From: Aselliscus stoliczkanus
Lineage: Eukaryota > Chordata > Mammalia > Chiroptera > Hipposideridae
Reading direction: 5' to 3'
Assembly: GCA_033961575.1 (NCBI GenBank)
Contig: CM066727.1
Location: forward strand, 154,613,434 to 154,677,433
DNA length: 64,000 bases
Below the pieces are notes generated by a model. It was not told the origin of the DNA, did not search any database, and was given only the letters and a program-made list of their open reading frames with translations. Below are positions 56,930-64,000 of the stretch, piece by piece (the stretch's first letter is position 1; each line of letters starts with the position of its first letter). The translations under genes were made by a program, and so were the position numbers.

Positions 56930-56978
56930 TGGGATTCTGTCATCTTCTCGTCGTCTTCGACCTCTGAAAAGAGTTCTC
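56930..56978 (-). CDS. LARP4: LARP4 49-nt coding exon (Arg-rich)
   Basis: A very short exon with acceptor GTTAAAAG at 56,979-56,980 and donor GTAAGT at 56,929. It encodes RTLFRGRRRREDDRIP, completing an arginine codon from the previous exon and passing in phase to RPHPST. The arginine cluster is a conserved basic patch of LARP4. The canonical splice sites and frame agreement on both sides are the evidence, since the exon is too short to stand out as an open frame. Confidence 0.95.
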
Positions 56979-57622
56979 CTTTTAACAACAACAAAAAAAG
57001 GGGGTGGTGGGAGGGACAACTCATAAGTTTCTTCAAATTTATACATTCTATCAAAGATGGGTAAATTCCTATCTTAAGTAGCTACACTTTCTTTCTAAGT
57101 CTCCATTATTGTTAAAAAATAAATACACATTCTTTTAAGGGATCCTGAGCTAATCTACCAAAAACTTCAACCACCATCACCACCACCACCATGTAAGTTG
57201 GGCACATTTTTATTAGAAGAGTTCTCTTCACACCAGAACCATATTAGGGTTCAGTTTTTTTGTTTTGTTTAGGTAAGGTAGGCAATACATAACCCTGTGC
57301 CCATAGTTTAGAAGTTGCAAGAAATTAAAACTATAACGCAGATGGGATTTTCTCTAAGCCATTCTTTCCTCAGTGAACTACAAAGAACTTCAGAGTAACT
57401 TTTATAAACCTCTGACTCATAGCTATATTCTACATGGACACTCCTAAATTTCTTATTATGAAAAACTATTAACCTATATTATGTAACACTATATTTGTTT
57501 AGCACATACCAATAATTAAGTCTAAAAAAAACCCACATTAGATCGTGGTTTTCAAATATTCACATTATGATCAAAGAATTTTCATATATCTTATTTCTCT
57601 ATCTATTACTGTATTTCCTTAC
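56979..57622 (-). other. LARP4: LARP4 intron
   Basis: A 644-bp intron with canonical GT/AG ends and no recognisable repeat. It contains a CACCAC run near 57,170-57,191. Confidence 0.85.
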
Positions 57623-57835
57623 CTGCCCCTACCATAGTCCCCATTCTGTTCAATTTGCAAAGCAGGAGTCTCTTTTGGCAGGTAGCTCTGCTCCTGATGC
57701 GCTGTTACTGCAGGGTTATGCCGTTCAGTTGGAAAGTTCCTCGAACCAGATCTGTTTAATGGTCCATCCCCCAATGACACAGAGACCTCTGTTGAGTGTT
57801 CTGAACCACCTGATGACCTAAAATGAGGCTTCACA
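57623..57835 (-). CDS. LARP4: LARP4 internal coding exon
   Basis: Acceptor TTTCTTATAG at 57,836-57,837 and donor GTAAGG at 57,622-57,621. The 213-nt exon reads VKPHFRSSGGSEHSTEVSVS, then LGDGPLNRSGSRNFPTER, and later EQNGDYGRGR, with the final arginine split across the next junction. Low-complexity Ser/Gly/Asn composition fits the disordered region after the LARP4 RRM. The first codon fragment completes the arginine begun by the upstream exon (QKSR). Confidence 0.96.
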
Positions 57836-60269
57836 CTATAAGAAATATAAAATTATACACATAAAAGAATGAATCAAAACAGACAGAAAAATCTTTCCTC
57901 TTAATGGTATAAACTCTTAATAGGCCAAGTTAAAAATTGCTCCCTGTCATATCCTGACTTTCCATTAATTAAATTGAACATAAAATTGTCATGTGAATCT
58001 TTTTGTGTCCCAGATGTATTCTTTTTAAAAGGCAAAGGTACCTTTTACGTTAAAAAAGGTATTTGGAACGATCTGGGGGAAGATCCAAAGTTCCTCAAGA
58101 TAAAACTACTTCTACATCAATATTAAGAATATAACTAGGATTTTAGCTATTTTCTTTGACACGAGCTGCAGACTTGACATACCTAAATCAGTCAGGCTTT
58201 AAAGTTATTAAGGATTCTATGTCATGCTTCTCAATTGGGCAACATAACCCCCAAAGAGAGTAAAAACTGGTTCTTTGGGGGAGAAGGGAATCTTATTCTT
58301 ACTCATTTCATGTATAAAGCACAGATATACATACATTAAATGAATAGATATAACTATAATCTCTAGTATTAAATTTTCATAGGGGGAAATTAGAAAAAAA
58401 AGTCTAGAAAGGCTCTCTCAGGCAGTGACAATGAAAAAAAAGAGTAGGAAATGGTGGAATGTATTAAAATCCCAGCTTCGTACAAAGCATCCCTCACCAA
58501 ACAAAATTTGTTGTCCAAAGGTCCATATGTAGGACAAAAGTACTAAGAAAATACAATGCCACTAATAGTCTGCCATGATTTCATGAATTAAGGCATGGAA
58601 TCTGGTAAAAATAAAAACAACTACTTCTAACAAAAGTAGCTTTTATCTTGGATGATGTGTATAAGCATCCAACTCTAACAATCTGTAAGCAGATGAAGCC
58701 AGGGTAGGGTAAAGGAGAGAGGATGCAGTTTAATCAATAGTGAAAAACCTAGTCAGTCTAAGCAACTGAGGCTCTTGGCTCTACAGCAAATTAAACAAGG
58801 AAGTATGAGATTCATATTTGGCCCCTTGTTTGCAGTTTATATAGTCAATTTTTATGGCCTGTTTTCACTGTTACAAATTCATAATATTAATAACACATTG
58901 CCAATTCCTGGTTCTCTAAATACAGATTTAAAACCTCCTGATGATAAGCCCAACAAGTAAACATTAATTCCAACAGCATCTCCAGCTATCCTACTTTACT
59001 CTTTACAAAACATAAAAATTTAAGTTACTGTTATTAAAACTTGAAGATAAAACTCAGGCTACAAAATTGAGCTGAGTTTAATGTGATACTTTTCCAGTTC
59101 ATTATTTTCTGTAACAAAATAAATTTTTTAATAACAATGAAAATTACAGTATGTCAACTAACACAAAATAATTTTTAAAATATTTATATTATCCATCACA
59201 TCTGAAAAATGACCTCATTAAGTAGATACGCTGTTTACATTATCTATTCAGAAAATTTCACCTAAATTTTCTCATTGCATTTCACTACACCTAATGGACA
59301 AGTTATTAGGTTTAAACAGCCCTCAGATCTCATAATCTTACCCTTCACTGAGAGGGACTTACAATCTCAGTCTGGGCAAAAGAAAGAAATAAGTGATAAA
59401 AGATAGAAAGGAAGAAGTAAAGTGAGAGAAAGAGAAAGTATGAAAGGTAGAAAAATGCCCAGACTTCTGAAAGTTAGTCCTATTCTCTCCAAGTAGGTCT
59501 AGTGATCATCACTGGGCTGTTAGAAGGTTAAATGGTTAGAAGGTTAATATAATAAACTGCCAAAGGTTAATATAATGAACTGTTAAGCTTTTTCCGACTG
59601 ATAAGTAAGTAAAAAGAAAGGTCTGGCAGTGGTCACTTCTTCAGACGGAAACACGGATTTGGGTTGGGGGTCAAAAAGTTTTTTAGTTTCATCTGTATCA
59701 TTTTATTTTTATAAGAAAGTATTCACGTACTATTTCTGTAACTAAAAATTAACGAAGTACATTGATTAAACACGGAAAAGAATTGTACACAAATGGTTTT
59801 GAATAATAAGAAAAATTACAATAAACCTGCCCTATATCTTCAAAATTATATGTACACGTCCATAAAAGCCAGAATGACTTGACTGTCATTCTTGGCTTTC
59901 TTATTGTAATCTCACCCACTTCACTAAGAAAGCACAGCAGACAAAGACAAGTGTCAATAAAGAAACACCATGAACACAATGTATTTTTAAGTTAAACCAC
60001 CTGCAAACATCAGTATTTTTAGTTATTAGTTAAAAATTGTTTTTAGTCTACCTCATAACAAAGGTGTTTATTCTACTTAACTGTTTAAAGCAAATTTCAC
60101 CCCTTTAAAGAAATGTGAAATCAACAGATACTTATTTTTATAGAGCTACTATTTCTAATCATGAGAAATCTGTATCGCCAAACAAGGAAAACTGTCAATT
60201 GTCATTTGCTCTAACCGAATTATTATTATTATTTTTTAATTTACTAGCTATGGTAGAGGAAAAGGAAAT

Positions 60270-60375
60270 GTTCTAAATGTCAGGTCTGTTAATAACCAGC
60301 AATGTAACCCTAGCAAGATATTTGTCCTATTCAACTTTCACTTTCTTCATCTATAAAATGAGTTAAAACTATATG
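60270..60375 (+). mobile_element. MIR fragment
   Basis: AATGTAACCCTAGCAAGATA, CTTTCTTCATCTATAAAATG. Confidence 0.65.
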
Positions 60376-61179
60376 GTAACAATCTGGTCTTTCCAGATTT
60401 AAACATCCTTGTCTCTAATTAAATAATCTTTTTTGAATAACAGAATGGAGTTAGAGAACACTGTGTGTAATTAAGGCTCACTGTACTTCTATCTCCTAAC
60501 AATACTTGAATTTTGCAGTTAATTGTTAGTGTATTACCAAATTAAGAGTCATTGATAAGAGCACACATAATCTTCTGTTTATAAAAAAACGTTTCCTTCT
60601 TACAATATGAAGAGATCTCATTTGAAACTCATATAGCATAAAAACTTTATCTGTAGTAAAAATTTCCTAACACTTACAATGATCTTTAAATTCTTTAACC
60701 AGTTGTGTCAGTAAAAGTTGAGTACAAAAACTGTGACTATTAGAGGACCGTACATATGAATATTTCCAGAATCCACTGAGAAGAATATTTTTTAATACTG
60801 TAAGGCTTCTTTCTCCAGTGAGTCATGTTTCAGAAAAACCTTACAAAAAGGATTAAGTTCCTAGAAGTCGTCTTAGAAAAACATACCCTATTATGTGGTC
60901 TCCTTGCCAAAAAGAATCAACTGGAAGAACAAGATCTGGCAAGAGAAAAATCACTGAAGAGAAATAATTTTATAAAAACAAAAACAAAACCGAGAAGGCT
61001 CACAAAATAAGCAAACAAAAATAACAAACGTGAAACTATTAAAGAAATCTAAACCATTATACGAGCCCTTTTTTCTTTGGTTACTCATACTCTGTCAAAA
61101 GCCATAATCTGTACCAAATTATTGAGATTATCAGCTATTTATGTGAAGAATAATACTTAAGAGACATATCAATATTTTA

Positions 61180-61311
61180 TTTATTTATTTATTTAGTTAG
61201 TTAGTTAGTTATTTTTGAGGGCAGTGTCACTAGCCCTCACATGTGGGACCCGAACCGGGGCTGCCGGCTTCCCAAGCCAGTGCTTAACCACTGTGCCACT
61301 CGGCCGGCCCA
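61180..61311 (-). mobile_element. Short SINE with (TTTA)n/(TTAG)n tail
   Basis: TTTATTTATTTATTTAGTTA tail, GAGGGCAGTGTCACTAGCCC, CACTCGGCCGGCCC head. Perfect 18-base target-site duplication AGACATATCAATATTTTA at 61,162-61,179 and 61,312-61,329. Confidence 0.95.
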
Positions 61312-61384
61312 AGACATATCAATATTTTACATGATAGCAAGTATCCAGAGTTCTCAATTGTTTGTTCAGAACATCACATTTTAA

Positions 61385-61612
61385 GTATAGATTTTGGAGT
61401 CAACCTACCTGGGCTCAAATACTGGCTCTGCCAGCGACTAGCTACGTGCCTGTAGATATATGATATTTAACTTTGTATGTTTCAATTTCTTCATTTTTAA
61501 ATAGATATAGTAACTATCTTACAAGGTTATGAAAATTAACTGTGATAAACACTGAAGCCCATAAAATAGAGCTTTAAACATTAAATGCCCAATAATTGTT
61601 TGCTATTGTCTG
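61385..61612 (+). mobile_element. MIR, nearly full length
   Basis: GATTTTGGAGTCAACCTACC, TGGGCTCAAATACTGGCTC, ATTTCTTCATTTTTAAATAG and AAATGCCCAATAATTGTTTG give the MIR order from near the start to the end. Confidence 0.75.
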
Positions 61613-62069
61613 TTTTTACTCTATAGTTCATGGAAATCATTTCAAAAATTCAATTCTTAAAAGTCATAAATAATTCATATTCTAAGCATTTATCATTCAA
61701 TTCAGTTAACATTTCTATCCTCAAAAGAACTCACTCTCCAAAATGTTACCTATTTAACACACTAAATGGCATTTAGATACCAGATTTTTATGTTACTACC
61801 ATGAAATACTTTTCCTATCCTCTTCATTATTAAAAAAAAAATCAATATGTATTGTGTATAATCTCAGTCCTTTGTATACCCATTATAGACTCTAAGGTTA
61901 AAGTGTGTTTATGAAATCTAGATTAAATCATTCATATAATTTTTGTAAAAAAAGAAGAAGAAACAACCCTTTTTAATGAGTCTGCAAATAAACATTCCTA
62001 TGCACACAGTAACTCTATAAGAACTTGGGAATTGTTTACAATGAATTCCAGCCATGATTTTTATCTTAC

Positions 62070-62173
62070 CGACTTTTTTGGAATGGTCGACCCATATTCA
62101 CAGCAGCAACATTTGTTTTATAAGATCCTGGTGAATTAAAGCCATTCACAAAACTACCATTGGGAAAGGGAGC
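62070..62173 (-). CDS. LARP4: LARP4 internal coding exon
   Basis: Acceptor TTCTTTTAG at 62,174-62,175 and donor GTAAGA at 62,069-62,068. The 104-nt exon encodes APFPNGSFVNGFNSPGSYKT, then NVAAVNMGRPFQKS-type sequence ending in a split arginine. It follows in phase from YFETPL of the upstream exon. The APFPNGSFVNGF block is strongly conserved in LARP4 and LARP4B; the paralogue is set apart by the surrounding exons and the DIP2B neighbour. Confidence 0.96.
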
Positions 62174-62640
62174 CTAAAAGAAAATTTTAATGTTTAAAAA
62201 CAATTAATGGTAAAGGCAAAAATCTGGTTTGAAGGTCATAAGAAATTTCTCATGACCTAATCTATCATCAATTTCTTTAAAAGCCAAAAATAATTTGTTA
62301 CTTATTCACACTTTCGCAATGCTTACTTAAAGTACCACAATTAGCATTACTTGATAAAGGACACTTTTCTCTGAAAAAGTTTCACAAAACTAAAAGCAAT
62401 TAAAATCATTCAGGATTTATCCAGTCTCTAACTTTATTTTCCTCAGTAAAATCTAAACAATAAAATTAGAGGAACCAATAGCTCAATGCTTAGTCATATG
62501 CATACATTTGCTTATCGCTACTTAAAAACCTGAAAGTAACCAATATCAATATGTTTAAAAAAAAAAATGAACTCCTATTATGATTTCTTCACATTTCAGC
62601 TTGAGTAAAAAATTTTATTATTTAGAAGACTCTCACTTAC
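62174..62640 (-). other. LARP4: LARP4 intron
   Basis: A 467-bp AT-rich intron with canonical ends and no recognisable repeat. Confidence 0.85.
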
Positions 62641-62853
62641 CAGTGGTGTTTCAAAGTAAGGTGCAGGATTTGGAGACCAAGACTGAGGCACAATACTATA
62701 GACTGAGTACTGTTGGTGAGGATTATATACAGGCTGCATAAAGACTGGTGAGGCATACTGTGCTTGAGTTTGAATGGGCTGACTATACATACTAGAATCC
62801 ATTAATCGATAACCATTCTTAGCAAAAAATGTATTGATGGCTTTTATCCTTGC
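62641..62853 (-). CDS. LARP4: LARP4 coding exon at the end of the RRM-like domain
   Basis: Acceptor CACTTCTAG at 62,854-62,855 and donor GTAAGT at 62,640-62,639. The 213-nt exon begins ARIKAINTFFAKNGYR, the C-terminal helix of the LARP4 RRM-like domain within the La module. It continues with MDSSMYSQPIQTQAQYASPV, then Tyr/Gln/Pro-rich sequence to PAPYFETPL. By subtraction from a family length near 724 residues, this exon starts at about residue 268. Everything N-terminal (PAM2w motif, La motif, most of the RRM) is outside the window. LARP4 binds poly(A) and PABP, protects mRNA poly(A) tails and promotes translation in the cytoplasm. Confidence 0.97.
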
Positions 62854-64000
62854 CTAGAAGTGAGAGGAATACATTATAACAATGAAATACTAAGTGTATG
62901 TATTTTTATAAACATATTCAATTTAAATTTTTAACATATTTTACATGACTACATTATTTCTGCCTATTATAGAATCAGTAGAACAAAAGAAAAGGATAGC
63001 TTTGATTAAAGAAACTTTTGCATGGCAAATATCACAAAAAAACCAAACTAAAACCACAAAAATCAAAACAGTAAAACTAATTGCAACTTATCACAGACAA
63101 GGGGGCTAATATTCCTTATAAATTCTAAAAAGACATTAAAAAGCCCAACGATCCTATATAAAAATGAGTTAGAGAAATGAAAAGAGTTCACAGAATAAAA
63201 AGGCAAATGGCTCTTAAACATATGAAAAGATGCTAAACCTTCCTCATAAGACAAATGCAATTTAAAATGAATCAAAATTTCTCATTTATAAGATTTGGGG
63301 TGTGCTGTGGTTGGTGTGGTGGATCCCTGAAGGATCCGTGCTGATGCTTGCCTCAGCTTTGGTCCTCACTGCAGCAGCAGATTCTTTTGGTGACATCTAT
63401 CAGAAGACTTAAAGAGACAGAACCCTTCACCACCATCACTACCCTATTTGGAGCCAGACAATTATGGTAATCTTTGTCAGGTCACAGGCTGAATGCAGAG
63501 ATAATGGAACATAAATTTCAGTGACCACAAACAACAAGGAATATACACTTTGCAAAAACAGTTTGGAAAAGTCACAAGATAGCTACAGCCTTCAACACAA
63601 AAAAATATCACTAATATCTGCACAATGGGAAATTCAGATTTCCAGAGTTAACACTTTATAATAATCAAAATGATCAATTCTCAACGAAAATTAAAAAACA
63701 CAAAAAGAAACAGGAGACTATGGTCCATTCCTGGGAAATGAAGAATTTGATAAAAACCATACTGAAGAAGCCCAGGCACTGGAATTGACTGGTCAAAGAT
63801 GTTAAATCAACTATCTTAGATGTGCCCAATGATCTAATGGAAGCTACAGACAAACTAAGAGTAATTAGGAAAATGATGTATGAATAAAATGCTAAAAAGA
63901 AAAAAAATCACTGTAACTATCCTACAAGAAATGCTAATGGGAGTTCTTCAGGATGAAATGAAAAGATGCTACATGGTAACTCAAAGCCAGAAGAAATAAG
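62854..64000 (-). other. LARP4: LARP4 intron (partial, runs out of the window) with L1 sequence
   Basis: The acceptor at 62,854-62,855 opens this intron, whose donor lies beyond 64,000. From about 62,990 it is filled with plus-strand L1-like sequence. Confidence 0.8.
62990..64000 (+). mobile_element. L1-like sequence (decayed)
   Basis: AAAGAAACTTTTGCATGGC and CATATGAAAAGATGCTAAACC (62,990-63,290) are ORF2-like. Further on, GAAGAAGCCCAGGCACTGG and CAAGAAATGCTAATGGGAG are ORF1-region or 5'-like, so two L1-related pieces may abut near 63,290. Many stops. Confidence 0.6.

Larger units (their letters stand above)
57836..62069 (-). other. LARP4: LARP4 intron
   Basis: A 4.2-kb intron with canonical ends. 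It contains MIR fragments, one minus-strand short SINE (61,180-61,311) and otherwise AT-rich sequence without supportable genes. The section 58,000-60,250 shows nothing I can name beyond weak old-repeat character near 59,580-59,740. Confidence 0.85.

Noticed and set aside
60825..61010. 61-codon plus-strand frame with a charged, helix-like peptide in a LARP4 intron
   Set aside because: AT-rich intronic DNA, no splice context, no recognisable family; antisense to LARP4.
1..64000. A previously undescribed multi-gene system
   Set aside because: Only two conserved vertebrate genes and ordinary transposon-derived sequence are supported. No unexplained gene cluster or structured array was found.

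Overview
This is mammalian nuclear DNA, most likely from a bat. About 25 tRNA-derived SINEs are spread over the window. One (48,500-48,688) has the layout of the bat VES family, and the commoner types have GGGCCGGCC heads and multi-unit bodies like those I associate with horseshoe-bat-type (rhinolophoid) genomes. The bat call is moderately firm; anything finer is tentative. There are no operons, CRISPR arrays, phage or prokaryotic features, and no true tRNA or rRNA genes.

Two protein-coding genes are present, both on the minus strand. The 3' half of LARP4 lies at 43.9-64 kb: eight coding exons (62,853 down to 47,990) that join in frame into about 457 codons ending in a stop, followed by a long AT-rich 3' UTR. 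LARP4 is a cytoplasmic La-related protein that binds poly(A)/PABP and stabilises mRNA; its N-terminal La module lies beyond 64,000. The first coding exon of DIP2B (27,544-27,445) sits in a CpG island at about 26.9-27.8 kb, and the sequence from 27,444 down to 1 is DIP2B intron 1. The order LARP4 then DIP2B on one strand is the arrangement I recall from human 12q13. The two genes share orientation, but nothing here shows a functional link.

Region by region: 1-27.4 kb is DIP2B intron 1, filled with L2, MIR, 5'-truncated L1, TA-flanked DNA transposons and nine SINEs. 26.9-27.8 kb is the CpG-island promoter and exon 1. 27.8-43.9 kb is intergenic, with MaLR-like LTR pieces, hAT and pogo-type elements, L1 fragments and a three-SINE pile-up at 34.2-35.4 kb. 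43.9-48.0 kb is the probable LARP4 3' UTR, without recognised repeats. 48.3-64 kb is LARP4 exons and repeat-rich introns.

I found no sign of a previously undescribed biological system. The best second-look items are the SINE biology (a three-promoter composite SINE, two head-only derivative SINE types, and T+-type 3' ends), clean nested insertions with readable target-site duplications, the interrupted CGG tract at the DIP2B/FRA12A position, and inverted SINE pairs flanking LARP4 exons. Family names for old repeats come from recognition by eye, not a database search.
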